25,270 nt of DNA from Priapulus caudatus (GCF_000485595.1 NW_014578458.1:7618-32887), one strand, 5' to 3'. Counted from the stretch's first letter, positions 8,929-19,331 are shown. Notes: generated by a model not told the origin, from the sequence alone. Numbers and translations: made by a program.

Positions 8929-10700
8929 TTAAGAACTCTTAATTAATAAGTCAATCTAAAACTGCCATTTCATTGGCAGATTTATTCATGCCTGCAGCTG
9001 AACTGCACAATGATGCTGAATTATCAGAAGGGTTTATGAATACAAGCTTTATTAAAAACGCAAATAAGGTGGAAAAGTATATATGTAATAGTAATCAGCT
9101 TATTTGTTCAGTATATACTATTAATCAAAATAAAATAAAGTTTAGCATGCAAGTAAACTGTACTTGTTCACATATAAATGCTATACATGAGTATATGATC
9201 CAACAAATATAATTTAGAAAATCTCAATAGTAGGGTGGGCAGTGCCGTATAGCCCTAGTAGGTTTGAAATTCGTGTCCTTGCGAAACAGTGTCCCTCCTT
9301 AGCTCAATCTCCAGTCGCTGCTGTTCGATTTCAAGGCGGCGCTTCTCAATGTCAAGCATGCATTCCTGTTCAGCCGCCAACCGGTGCTGCTCACAATGTA
9401 ATCTCTCCGTTTCGAGCTTCAACCTCTCCTGCACCACGCGGATTATATCTACCTCTTTTGTAGACATCTCTGCTCCTGGGTCCCTGCGACGCCTCTTATG
9501 ATGAGTATCTTTTCTATGCGTGTCAACATATTCGTTCTGCTGTTGTGCTGGTTGGGGAGGAGTGGAACTGACGCTGCTAACTACTGTAGGGTTTTCATCC
9601 ATCTCTGGCCCTAACCCTATACCTAGTGAGACTATTTGCAGTGGCTGCCAAGCATCTTCCTCGAGAAATTGTGTTTCTGGAGTTGACTCGAACGGAGGTC
9701 TGGAATCGCATTGAGAAGCCTCCGTACAAGGCGATAGTGGAGCTACATCCCTAAAAGTGGATTCATCTAGTGTGTCGATGCCCCCTGGAATTCCTTCTAT
9801 GGCCACTGTTGGAATAATGGCCATGATTTTTTCTTCTATTGGTGTCAAATCTGGCACTTCACAAGGGCCCCCACCTGTTTTTCTTTCATCTTTTCTCTTT
9901 TTCGCAGCCTTTTTCTTGACTTCGCTTTGTAAGTGAGACCATTTAAGCCTCATAGCTCCTCGGCTGTCCTTCTTCAGGTCCCTTTGGGTAGAGACCAAAG
10001 CCGTATAATCGCTCAATTGAGCAGTTGTGGCGATTCCACAAGCCTTTTCACTACGCACGTAGCTAGACATTTCCTAGAAATGGTCGTAATTGTTTGTTTG
10101 CTGCTCGGCGTGTTTCGTTTTCTTCTAGAAAAGCGAGTTTCCATTTTTTCCGTTTCACGCCGTGAAATTATTCTCGTACATATGGCGTCCGATAGATGGC
10201 GCAACGAGGTCATGTACATAGTATTTTCAAGTCCTTTTTCTACACAAGGCATCGCTGACTAAGCTAGACTGCTACCCGGTGGACAGTTCCACAGGCTACT
10301 GTAACTCACTTCAGTGTAGCCAACGATCGTTGGCGGAGTGAAGGTCGGTACCAGTCTAGCCCTGCAATCGTCACTGCCGCTTCAACTTCTCGTATCCATC
10401 TTGAAGAGACCAATGTGATGTTCTCATGTTTCCGATTATGACGTTATAGTTACAGCATATATATATATATATAGCAGAACAAAGTGCATTTCTGCATATT
10501 GCGATGGGCATATAGGTTGCGACATTTCATCGATATCCATCCATATTGCATCCATTGATATATCATGCCACTGTATTGTAGTGCATACAACTGTGACGTT
10601 GTTAGATGTAAGGAGTCAAAAGCAGCAAAGATTACTTTCCATCGGTGAGATAACATTTCAATAGTATTAGTAAACATAATTATTATAGTTATTACACAAT
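8929..10700 (-). mobile_element. Harbinger copy 2, Myb-like gene half only
   Basis: Homologous to about 940-2934 of copy 1. The transposase half is missing and LINE copy 2 stands in its place. The Myb-like ORF is open. The distal part (10263-10700) contains TA repeats at 10457-10474 and ends where the AT minisatellite starts. Confidence 0.75.
9255..10070 (-). CDS. Harbinger Myb/SANT-like DNA-binding protein
   Basis: 271-aa open frame, read from an ATG at 10070. Residues about 42-85 (LKWSHLQSEVKKKAAKKRKDE, TGGGP, LTPIEEKIMAII) match the end of the Myb/SANT-like domain and its Gly-rich tail as found in Harbinger-associated and NAIF1/Zeste-like proteins. The first 40 residues do not show a clear N-terminal helix set, so the true start may lie upstream or in another exon. 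Residues about 90-185 are acidic and Ser/Pro/Gln-rich. About 186-200 is a basic HKRRRRDPG stretch, a likely nuclear signal. The last 65 or so residues form a strong coiled coil rich in Glu/Arg/Leu (ERLKLETERLH, EKRRLEIEQQRLEIELRR). In known Harbinger elements this protein binds the ends and brings the transposase to the nucleus. No intact partner transposase is in the window. Confidence 0.8.
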   Translation of the reverse strand: MSSYVRSEKACGIATTAQLSDYTALVSTQRDLKKDSRGAMRLKWSHLQSEVKKKAAKKRKDERKTGGGPCEVPDLTPIEEKIMAIIPTVAIEGIPGGIDTLDESTFRDVAPLSPCTEASQCDSRPPFESTPETQFLEEDAWQPLQIVSLGIGLGPEMDENPTVVSSVSSTPPQPAQQQNEYVDTHRKDTHHKRRRRDPGAEMSTKEVDIIRVVQERLKLETERLHCEQHRLAAEQECMLDIEKRRLEIEQQRLEIELRRDTVSQGHEFQTY

Positions 10701-11160
10701 GTTTATATTTTTATAAAATATATTTTATAAAATATATATAATTTTATTATATTATTATATTATATTATATTTATTATATTTTATTATAATTATATATTTA
10801 TTATATTTTATTATATATATTATTATTTATTATTTATTATTAATTAATTATTATTATTATTATATTATATTATATTATATTATATTTTATTATTAAATAT
10901 AATATATATATAATAATTTATATAAAATTATTTTTTATAAATATATTTTTATAAAATACATTTTTATAAAATATTAAAATATAGAAATATTTAAATATAG
11001 AAATATTTAAATTATTTAAATATAGAAATATTTAAATAAGAAATATTAAAATATTAAAATATTAAAAATATAGAAATATTAAAATATAGAAATAAAAAAT
11101 AGAAATTTAAATATAGAAATATAGAAAATAGAAATATTTAAATATAGAAATATTTAAATT
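10701..11160. repeat. AT-rich array with an AAATATAGAAATATTT minisatellite
   Basis: First TTATA/TATTA runs (to about 10970), then irregular tandem copies of a 16-20 bp unit around AAATATAGAAATATTT (10975-11160). No gene. Its edge abuts the start of unit B. Confidence 0.9.
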
Positions 11161-11877
11161 ATTTAAAATATAATACGTATTTCTGCTTTACAGTCATTTC
11201 CCGCCGTACAACTGTTTTGTATCCTTTATTCTCTTCCGTTATCACAAGGCAATTGGACCGCGAGATGGCGGTGTATACAAAATAACGAGATACTACACCA
11301 TCGTTGCAAAAATGTAATCTTTTCACAAATTCGGCCAAACCGGCCAAATATAGTTTGGCCATGACTTTTTATATGTTACGGCCAGGCGAATTTTTATACG
11401 GCCAGATTTGAGGAATTTTGCCGTGAAACGGCCAAATGGCAACCCTGATACTCCTGTAAAATAAGCCAAACCGATCGGTCATTTCTTATACGCTGCGTCG
11501 CTTGCTTGTTAATTGATTCAATGGTGCTGCCTCTGGCGAATAGAGCGTTCAACTAAAATAGCTTAGGCTGCATTAGGAGCACTGCCATAGAAATAATATA
11601 GATAACTTATAGGTTATTTCTATGGTTAACTTATAAAGTATATTATAACATCTATCTATACTATAATGAGGCTAATCTTGTGTGTCAGTATGTTTGTTTG
11701 ACCTCGCTTTTCTCTGTGATTTTTCACTCAATCGCCGCTAACTGAAGATATATTCAGAATCACCACGTCTTGCAGATGGTTCTGGCTGAGACAAAAATTT
11801 AAAAAGTTAAAATGTCAAAAAAATTGGTAAACGTCAAAATTCAATCATCACGTACGTGGAATTATCTCGCGCGTCTT

Positions 11878-11951
11878 GCCCGCCGCCGTAGCGAAGTCGG
11901 TAGGAGTCGGTTTCATAACCGAGATTGCGGGTTCGAATCTCAGCTGGGGAA
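11878..11951 (+). tRNA. tRNA-Met(CAT)-like sequence, unit B copy
   Basis: Inverted copy of 6886-6959 with the same A and B boxes and CAT anticodon. The anticodon stem here is shortened to TCGG/CCGA by base loss. The T and acceptor stems pair poorly. It is followed by a short body and a (TTA)n tail at 12053-12125, as in a SINE. Confidence 0.55.
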
Positions 11952-12125
11952 AAAATTTCTCCTTTACTTTTATACTCTTTAGTATCTACTTCTGCCACTT
12001 CAGCGTTAATTTCAAAATGTAAAAAATAAATGTTACTACACTCATTAACATTTTTTTTTACTATTATTATTATTTACTACTATTATTATTTATTATTATT
12101 TTCATGTTCTTTATATTATTTTTTA

Positions 12126-12332
12126 TTGTTTGGATTGGATGGGATGGGATATGGGATGGGGTATACTGCGATGGGATTGCATCGGATCACATGAGATGGC
12201 ATAGGATGGGATGGGATGGGATGAGATAGAAGAAGATGTGGTGGGATGGCATGGCATGGCATGGCATGGGTGGCATGGGATAGAGGGGATGGCATATGAC
12301 ATGGCATGGCATGGCATGACATGCGATGGATG
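12126..12332. repeat. GGATG / GCATG pentanucleotide microsatellite, unit B
   Basis: Reverse-complement counterpart of 6500-6712. Runs of GGATG and GCATG pentamers up to the MITE edge. Confidence 0.85.
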
Positions 12333-12523
12333 CAGGGGGCGAGTACAGGGGGGGGGGCCAGGGTCCAGACCCACACCCCCTGCTCGCGCAAGAAACGCAT
12401 CTAATGGGGTCTAATTTCACCATTTTTCTGGGGAAGGCCCCCAGACCCCCCCCCCTTTTGAGTGCTCGCAACTATGGATTACGGTTAGACCCCCCCCCCG
12501 GTACAAATCCTGTAACGCCCCTG
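12333..12523. mobile_element. hAT-type MITE, unit B copy
   Basis: Inverted copy of the MITE at 6308-6499, with ends CAGGGGGCG (one extra G) and CGCCCCTG. GATGGATG stands directly on the left and, after one extra G, on the right, which supports an 8-bp target duplication. Encodes nothing. Confidence 0.7.
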
Positions 12524-12815
12524 GGATGGATGCATGGATGGATAGATACATAGATAGATAGATAGATTTTGCGGTATTTTCCTTTCAACCAAGTGGTCAC
12601 GTCACCAACTGAGCACTTTTTCTACTGCTCACTTATAGAATTGCGCTTTTTGTTTCTTCCCAAAATGTTTTTTTGTTTCTGTTTTTTTAGTTGCATGAAA
12701 TATTTAACTTCAACTGTGTCACTTACACGAAGTTTATATTTTAAGGCACGATTTGGTCGTTGTACGGGTATTAGTCTGCTAGTACAGGTAAATGCTGTAA
12801 GTGAAGGCATATCAG

Positions 12816-12995
12816 ATGAGACGGGATACTAGAGAAGCGTTGCTGAAAGAAGGTGTTGATCCGAAGCGCTGAGCGCAGATCTTGCGCGCAGTTTCGCGGC
12901 AAGGCGCACTCGACCACGGGAACGTCCTACGACAGTATGCAGCGCTGGCAGCTATGGATCCGTGCGCCGAATGCATAGGCCGGCGCACGAATCCA
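12816..12995 (+). other. short protein-like frame with one in-frame TGA
   Basis: From an ATG at 12816 the frame reads 18 codons to TGA (12870-12872), then 41 more sense codons to TAG (12996). The composition is protein-like (REALLKEGVDPKR before the stop, QYAALAAMDP after). The TGA and frame are kept in units A and C. The second half runs through both arms of the 25-bp hairpin, so the openness may be a by-product of GC-rich inverted sequence. No family recognised. Confidence 0.2.
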
Positions 12996-13005
12996 TAGCT
13001 GCCAG
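12945..13005. other. 25-bp hairpin, unit B copy
   Basis: Arms 12945-12969 and 12981-13005 with an 11-base loop and the same single mismatch as in unit A. Confidence 0.9.
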
Positions 13006-13276
13006 TGAACAGTCGAGAATTTTACCGGGAATACAATGAAAGAGCTCAGCTGCATTGAGCTGCTGTTGTTTGCAAGTTCAATAAAAATATCATAAAAGTG
13101 TCAACAGATTCTACTTCTACACTGTGTTGTATAAGTTTTATTATGAATTGTATTTTATTATGCATCAGTGGCTTCAGTAACGAGCGGCATGCAGCTGCAG
13201 CGGATACATAAGCTGGGTTTTATAATAATACATGCGGAAATAATACGCCTCTATTCATGTAAATAGAAATGTTGAC

Positions 13277-13301
13277 NNNNNNNNNNNNNNNNNNNNNNNN
13301 N
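13277..13301. other. assembly gap of 25 N
   Basis: Exactly 25 undetermined bases. The left flank corresponds to the middle of the unit (about 5560 in A) and the right flank to the far end of the unit (about 7615 in A), so the gap joins two copies of the same unit in the same orientation. Confidence 0.99.
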
Positions 13302-13953
13302 CTTTATCTCTCTCGTTATCAAGGCAAATTGACCGCGAGATGGCGGTGTATACAAAATAACGAGATACTCACCCATCGTTGCAAAATGTAATCTTTTCAC
13401 AAAATTCGGCCAAACCGCCAAATATAGTTTGGCCATGACTTTTTATATGTTACGGCCAGGCGAATTTTATACGGCCAGATTTGAGAATTTTGCCGTGAAA
13501 ACGGCAAATGGCAACCCTGATACTCACTGTAAAATAAGCCAGCATCGTCGGTCATTTCTTATACGCTGCGTCGCTTGCTTGTTAATTGATTCAATGGTGC
13601 TGCCTCTGGCGAATAGAGCGTTCAACTAAAATAGCATTAGGCTGCATTAGGAGCACTGCCATAGAAATAATATAGATAACTTATAGGTTATTTCTATGGA
13701 TAACTTATAAAGTATATTATAACATCTATCTATACTATAATGAGGCTAATCTTGTGTGTCAGTATGTTTGTTTGACCTCGCTTTTCTCTGTGATTTTTCA
13801 CTCAATCGCCGCTAACTGAAGATATTTCAGAAATCACCACGTCTTGCAGATGGTTCTGGCTGAGACAAAAATTTAAAAAAGTTAAAATGTCAAAAAAATT
13901 GGTAAACGTCAAAATTCAATCATCACGTACGTGGGAATTATCTCGCGCGTCTT

Positions 13954-14027
13954 GCCCGCCGCCGTAGCGAAGTCGGTAAGGCGGATCGGTTTCATAACCG
14001 AGATTGCGGGTTCAGATCTCAGCTGGA
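13954..14027 (+). tRNA. tRNA-Met(CAT)-like sequence, unit C copy
   Basis: Box A intact. The D-loop side differs (GTAAGGCGGATCGG) and box B is altered to GGTTCAGATCT, so this copy is the least tRNA-like of the three. A SINE-like body and a (TTA)n tail follow at 14135-14180. Confidence 0.45.
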
Positions 14028-14204
14028 AAAAATTTCTCCTTTACTTTTATACTCTTTAGTATCTACTTCTGCCACTTTCAGCGTTAATTTCAAAATGTAA
14101 AAAATAAATGTTACTACACTCATTAACATTTTTTTTTACTATTATTATTATTTACTACTATATTATTTATTATTATTTTCATGTTCTTTATATTTTTTTT
14201 ATTG

Positions 14205-14410
14205 TTTGGGATTGGATGGGATGGGATATGGGATGGGGTATACTGCGATGGGATTGCATCGGATCACATGAGATGGCATAGGATGGGATGGGATGGGATG
14301 AGATAGAAGAAGATGTGGTGGGATGGCATGGCATGGCATGGCATGGGTGGCATGGGATAGGAGGGGATGGCATATGACATGGCATGGCATGGCATGACAT
14401 GCGATGGATG
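14205..14410. repeat. GGATG / GCATG pentanucleotide microsatellite, unit C
   Basis: Same array as 12126-12332, with similar unit counts. Confidence 0.85.
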
Positions 14411-14600
14411 CAGGGGCGAGTACAGGGGGGGGGGCCAGGGTCCAGACCCCACCACCCCCTGCTCGCGCAGAAAACGATCTAATGGGGTCTAATTTCACCA
14501 TTTTTCTGGGGGAAGGCCCCAGACCCCCCCCTTTTGAGTGCTCGCAACTATGGATTACGGTTAGACCCCCCCCCCGGTCAAATCCTGTAACACGCCCCTG
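14411..14600. mobile_element. hAT-type MITE, unit C copy
   Basis: 190 bp with CAGGGGCG and CGCCCCTG ends, the cleanest termini of the three copies. GATGGATG stands on both sides (one extra G on the right). Confidence 0.75.
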
Positions 14601-15017
14601 GGATGGATGCATGGATGGATAGATAAATAGATAGATAGATAGATTTTGCGGTATTTTCCTTTAACCAAGTGGTCACGTCACCAACTGAGCACTTTTTCTA
14701 CTGCTCAATTATAGAATTGCGCTCTTTGTTTCTTCCAAAATGTTTTTTTGTTTCTGTTTTTTTAGTTGCATGAAATATTTAACTTCAACTGTGTCACTTA
14801 CACGAAGTTTATTTTAAGGCACGATTTGGTCGTTGTACGGGTATTAGTCTGCTAGTACAGGTAAATGCTGTAAGTGAAGGCATATCAGATGAGACGGGAT
14901 ACTAGAGAAGCGTTGCTGAAAGAAGGTGTTGATCCGAAGCGCTGAGCGCAGAATCTGCGCGCAGTTTCGCGGCAAGGCGCACTCGACCACGGGAACGTCC
15001 TACGACAGTATGCAGCG

Positions 15018-15078
15018 CTGGCAGCTATGGATCCGTGCGCCGAATGCATAGGCCGGCGCACGAATCCATAGCTGCCAG
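15018..15078. other. 25-bp hairpin, unit C copy
   Basis: Arms 15018-15042 and 15054-15078, identical design to those in A and B. Confidence 0.9.
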
Positions 15079-15534
15079 TGAACAGTCGAGAATTTTACCG
15101 GGAATACAATGAAAGAGCTCAGGCATGTTGAGCTGCTGTTGTTTGCAAGTTCAATAAAATATCATAATAAGTGTCAACAGATTCTACTTCTACACTGTGT
15201 TGTATAAGTTTTATTATGAATTGTATTTTATTATGCATCAGTGGCTTCATAGTAACGAGCGGCATGCAGCTGCAGCGGATACATAAGCTGGGTTTTATAA
15301 TAATACATGCGGAAAAATACGCCTCTATTCATGTAAATAGAAATGTTGACTTATATATAAAAGAATGAGGAAAGTATAATACAAATATTGTCAATAGGTC
15401 CATAGCTCCTGATATTATCTGTCAATTGTGCGTGTTAGATAACATACTTATGTTACGCCAGACAACTTGTGGCTAAGGCTAAAAAATAAATTTTGTTGAG
15501 GAAACGAATTTTTGTGACTTCTTGAAAAATGCAC

Positions 15535-16075
15535 GCACTGAGCGACGCACACACACACATACAAACACATACATGCACCCATACAAATGTCTGTGCCAGC
15601 CTGCGTGCGTACGTACGTGTGTCGGTGTGTGACTGCGTGCGTTCATACATGTATACGCACGTGTGTGCGTATTTGTGTGCTTCGTAGTACTACAGTAGCT
15701 ATGTGCTTGCGTGCTTGGCTGCCTGTATAGTATAGGTACGGGCGTGCGTACGTGCAGTCCGTCTGTGCGTACCTGCGTGCGGGCGTAATCATTAGAATGT
15801 GTGGCGGACGCATGAGCGTGTACAGCGAACTGTGCGATCAGAAAGCATATCCACACAAAGCAGCTAAACGTATGCACGCACGCGCACGCCTGGACGCACG
15901 CGCATAGGCACGCTCCGCAAGGCACGTGCCGCGGCGCTTGCATGTAGGCGTACACGCACGCCCCGCACGCACCTGCACATGCACCATACATGGAAGATGC
16001 GCGCATGTGATACGCGTGTATTCTAGATGCTACACGTGCACATAAAGCATAGATATCCCGTGTACGCACGCAGAG
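15535..16075. repeat. alternating purine/pyrimidine tract, unit C
   Basis: Inverted counterpart of 4830-5370: CA/ACGC-rich then TG/GCGT-rich, then mixed. It produces the spurious 232-aa minus frame at 15479-16177. Confidence 0.8.
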
Positions 16076-16225
16076 GAAGGCACGCAAATCGCGACGGCCA
16101 CCGCATGTCGTTTTCTCACGATGACCATCAAGGTAACTGCGAGCAGGCGAGTTGCAAGTTTTTCTGCGAAGTCGCAAATCAACAGAACAGCAATGGAGGG
16201 CCGAATGTCATCAGACACAAGCGAT

Positions 16226-16829
16226 AAGAGAGAATAAGAGCGGAGTTTTTGCTATTAGGCAGGCACGTAACAAAATAAGCAGACAATGTAATACACTAGT
16301 AAAGATCGACAATGAGTATTCAGCGTAAGGCCAAGATTTGCGTAGCGGGATGAAACCAGAAGAGAACAGTAGATACAAGAAATGAAGATGGCACAGATTT
16401 GACTGACATATAGATGCCTAAGCGCTGAACGCGCGGATGAGCGCGCGTTCCGCGGATATGCGCCGCGACGCCGGCGCGATATTTCAGTATGAAGCGCTGT
16501 CGCAGTGGAGACGTGGCCATATTCCGAGGCCCGCGCACGTTCTCACAAGCGGTCAGCGGCAATGTTGTAGTTTAGAAGCATCGACAATGCTCGTATATTG
16601 GACGATATTCTAGAAATTACAGTTATAAGTATAATATTAAAATCGCGTCAGTCAATGCTCGAGTTAGCACAACAAAAAGTTCATTCTCGCATTAACATAT
16701 TGGCTTATGTTTCCTAGACGATGTACAGTTCGGAGGAGCCTGGGTCGGCTTAGCCAGATTAGCTGAATCAAAATAGATTAGAATTTACTATATATGAACA
16801 AAACAATATATAGTTATATAAATTCAAAA
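16226..16829. other. mostly unique spacer with a GC-rich island
   Basis: No gene recognised. 16225-16400 weakly matches the reverse complement of the spacer left of unit A. The GC-rich piece at about 16418-16520 loosely resembles 14935-15030 (AAGCGCTGA, then GCGC-rich, then CAGTATG-AGCGCTG), possibly a diverged copy of the hairpin-flanking sequence. The 80-aa minus frame at 16320-16562 matches nothing I know. Confidence 0.35.
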
Positions 16830-16935
16830 CAAGAAAAGGATCGAGGGAATTTATAGGCAACCAAGTAATAAAAAATCACAAATTATTCATACTAGGGGAT
16901 TTAAATATAGAGCAGGTATATAACGCTCACTGATA
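16830..16935 (+). pseudogene. possible LINE APE-type endonuclease trace
   Basis: One frame reads HKLFILGDLNIEQ (about 16875-16913), which matches the LGDFN motif of the apurinic-like endonuclease of non-LTR retrotransposons, including the Asp and Asn. The flanking residues (RKGSREFIGNQVIKN before it) are plausible, but the frame is only about 35 codons. It could be chance. Confidence 0.35.
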
Positions 16936-17040
16936 AGCGAGTCCGAATGAAAATGTATTATTATTATGAATTATTATAATAAAATCATTTATTGATTAGC
17001 GTCTTCCGGTCGTACGAACCTATAACATTTACAAACCACA

Positions 17041-17145
17041 CCACACAGCGCCGGCGCCCCACCCCCCGCCCGCCCCACACCCACCCCCCCCCCCCAAAAA
17101 GAACAAACAACACCACCCCCCACAAAAAAGACACCAACACACCGC
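17041..17145. repeat. C/A-only low-complexity tract
   Basis: About 100 bases made almost wholly of C and A, with C runs up to about 13 and A runs up to about 6. No tandem unit is visible. This looks like a sequencing or consensus artefact or a strand-biased simple sequence, not a gene. Confidence 0.75.
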
Positions 17146-17192
17146 CAAATTGTTTGGTTTAATGTGGTTTATAACTCCACAAAGTTACAACT

Positions 17193-17333
17193 TCAAACGG
17201 CATCCAGACCAGCGAGGTGGAGCTTGCCACAAACGTCTACGCGTAGCCTCGCGCTGCTAGCAAGTGCCAGCGACAAAAAACCGTTACGCAACTGCTGCGT
17301 TGATCGAATGACACTACTGAATCTCGAAGCCAT
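17193..17333 (-). CDS. short ORF with mitochondrial-presequence character
   Basis: 46 codons starting MASRFSSVIRSTQQLRNG, with a favourable start context (GCAAAATGG). The first 32 residues have no Asp or Glu, five Arg, many Ser/Ala/Leu, and would form an amphipathic helix, as in mitochondrial import signals. It could be the first exon of a nuclear gene for a mitochondrial protein. Candidate donor sites inside (for example GCGTAGAC) are weak, and no following exon is recognised towards 16240. The plus strand over the same bases also has a 66-codon open frame (17164-17364), so openness alone proves little. Confidence 0.25.
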   Translation of the reverse strand: MASRFSSVIRSTQQLRNGFLSLALASSARLRVDVCGKLHLAGLDAV

Positions 17334-17364
17334 TTTGCGACAGCTTGCTGCCGTGAACACTTAA

Positions 17365-17999
17365 CTCACATAGCGTGATTACGTTCAATTATTATGGCAA
17401 AAGAGCAAAATGTGTGGACAAATCATACTATAAGACAGCAATGAGTTGAATTACTGCGAATAACAAATGCTTTTACCCTGACTGACGCGCTCTGTTGACT
17501 TGCGAAGCGATGAAATGACCAGATTTTCTTCTCTTTGATGCGAATGCATCGGCACGGGCATTTCATTATTTACGAAAAAGTCAACGGGCTTGCAGTTACG
17601 GTCAGGCAGTCAGCTCAAGTCGGTTGCACGCCCCATTCCATGCAATAACATAAGCGGAGGCTTATTGTGCTACAGCATATGCGGAAATGAAGAAGAACTT
17701 AGCACTGTGCGCAAACAGCGTGTTTATCTCGTATTTGGCGCCAAACTCTATCGTATGAAAACCGTTTAGGCCTAAGACAGATGCCCTAGTTCCTGAGATC
17801 GGCGATCGTGTCGAATGATATGGTACTCACAAAACTTTGATCATTTAAAAGGAGGCAGGCCAGTGCATGTTGTTGGAAGGACACAAAGTGTCATTTGAAG
17901 GCGCGGCAGGGCATTTTCTCTCGGGTATCGCTCACCTTTTGTTTCGTCGAGACTGTGATCGTAGCACGACAATTATAACGTAGTAGATTTAAGTAACAT
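17365..17999. other. unique spacer
   Basis: No gene or repeat recognised, except that about 17950-17985 repeats part of the LINE block (GATCGTAGCACGA, compare 18900-18912), so LINE-derived sequence begins slightly before 18000. Confidence 0.4.
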
Positions 18000-19331
18000 G
18001 TATAGCAAGCGAAAGTATTACATAAGGTTAAGGTAGCATGTAGCGTTCTACTGCAATGACTGTCAATGAAGACGCTTTACAGCCCAAGGGTATGTAAAGA
18101 GATTGTATGAGAAAGAAAGTGCTTGGTATTGTTGCAATTAGTTTCTATAGATATATAGTTAGCAACAGTAACTTTTAAAAACCTTGTTTTTGAAGCGATC
18201 AGATCAGACACTGTACACGCATTAAGCGGTGACAAGTAAACACACACGAGACGACATGCGGTTCAACATCGAGATAAAGGAAGTCATTAGACACAAGAGA
18301 CAGGAATTAATTACAATTTCACGAGAAATAACGCGATGACATTGCCTTTAGCATTTCAAGTTACTTTACAATAAAACTCACAATGACATTAGGGGCAAAG
18401 GCTATTTTTCTAGCAGATAAATTGGAAGGAACAACAATAAATCGTAACAACTGTATGGCACACTCGAAACCTAATGGCTGCATTGACATAAGCGCAAGCA
18501 ATAACTGTGGTAGAGGTATGCTTTAAAATTTTAAAAATTCAGGGGATACATACTACTAGGACATAATTTTGATGTTTGCCACTGTAAAGCAAGAAGAGCG
18601 TCTTAAACGTACTTATAACATAAATAACGAGAATTAAGGCTACAAGGTTAGTAGACATACCAGTCGTCCAATTTTATAAAACATTGGTGTCCGTTTGTTT
18701 ATTTATTGTGTTATTCCATTAATCTATGCGTTTAATTGCTTAATTTCCAGAACTAATGAAAATATAAAGCAATTAAACGAAAATGTTGTTAGTGACGATG
18801 GAAGTTATCTTTCGTGGCTTTTCATCCTTACATCTAATAGGTCTACGTTGTATTGCAGTAAATACAGGTCGGCACGACCAATTGAACACTGGGACTTGCT
18901 GATCGTAGCACGAAAATTCCTACGATATAACATTATCAGCCGTACACATATATAACCAAAGCAAATATATGACAAAGCGTTATAGTAAGAACTATCTATC
19001 ATGCAATGACGTCAATGAAACTACTGCTAACCGAATTACCATTGTTGTTTGGACACTGTAGCAGGCATGAGCAGAGTGACAATAAACACACATAGAGGAC
19101 ATCGCTTTAATCGAAGATATAAAGAAACTTATTAGGCCTTACTTTCCTTAGACTTATTAGGTCTTATTGCATCCTCGCAAACTTTAAATGTGCTGTTTTC
19201 GTATTTTATTTGAATTTTTGCTCACGCATGACACAATGGCTACACATGAGATGTGCACCCACATATATTTACTTTGCAAAGGCAAGTGAAAAACATGTTC
19301 TAATTTACGGAATAAGGTGAAGAGGATGGAA
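18000..19331 (+). mobile_element. LINE-derived repeat, copy 3 (inverted)
   Basis: Reverse-complement copy of 3075-4427 and 7638-8928, more diverged and full of indels. Linker-like coding traces lie near 18255-18420 on the plus strand. The right edge (GAAGAGGATGGAA, 19319-19331) corresponds exactly to the left edge of copy 2 (TTCCATCCTCTTC). Confidence 0.75.

Larger units (their letters stand above)
11205..13276 (-). repeat. complex repeat unit B (inverted copy of A, truncated by the gap)
   Basis: Reverse complement of about 5565-7635 of unit A, cut at its far end by the N gap. The open 67-aa minus frame at 11159-11362 is the inverted partner of the 60-aa plus frame at 7480. Between the listed sub-features (11952-12115, 12555-12815, 13006-13276) no gene is seen. 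Confidence 0.85.
13302..16225 (-). repeat. complex repeat unit C (inverted copy of A, nearly complete)
   Basis: Reverse complement of about 4680-7620 of unit A. It contains the 12-bp hairpin, tRNA-like head, microsatellite, MITE, 25-bp hairpin and alternating purine/pyrimidine tract in mirrored order. The differences from A and B are mainly one-base indels and a few substitutions. No gene is seen between these parts. Confidence 0.85.

Noticed and set aside
3075-16225. Single missed-adapter palindrome (read followed directly by its complement)
   Set aside because: Units A and B are separated by 3.6 kb of different DNA, so no simple centre of symmetry exists. A more complex misassembly is still possible.
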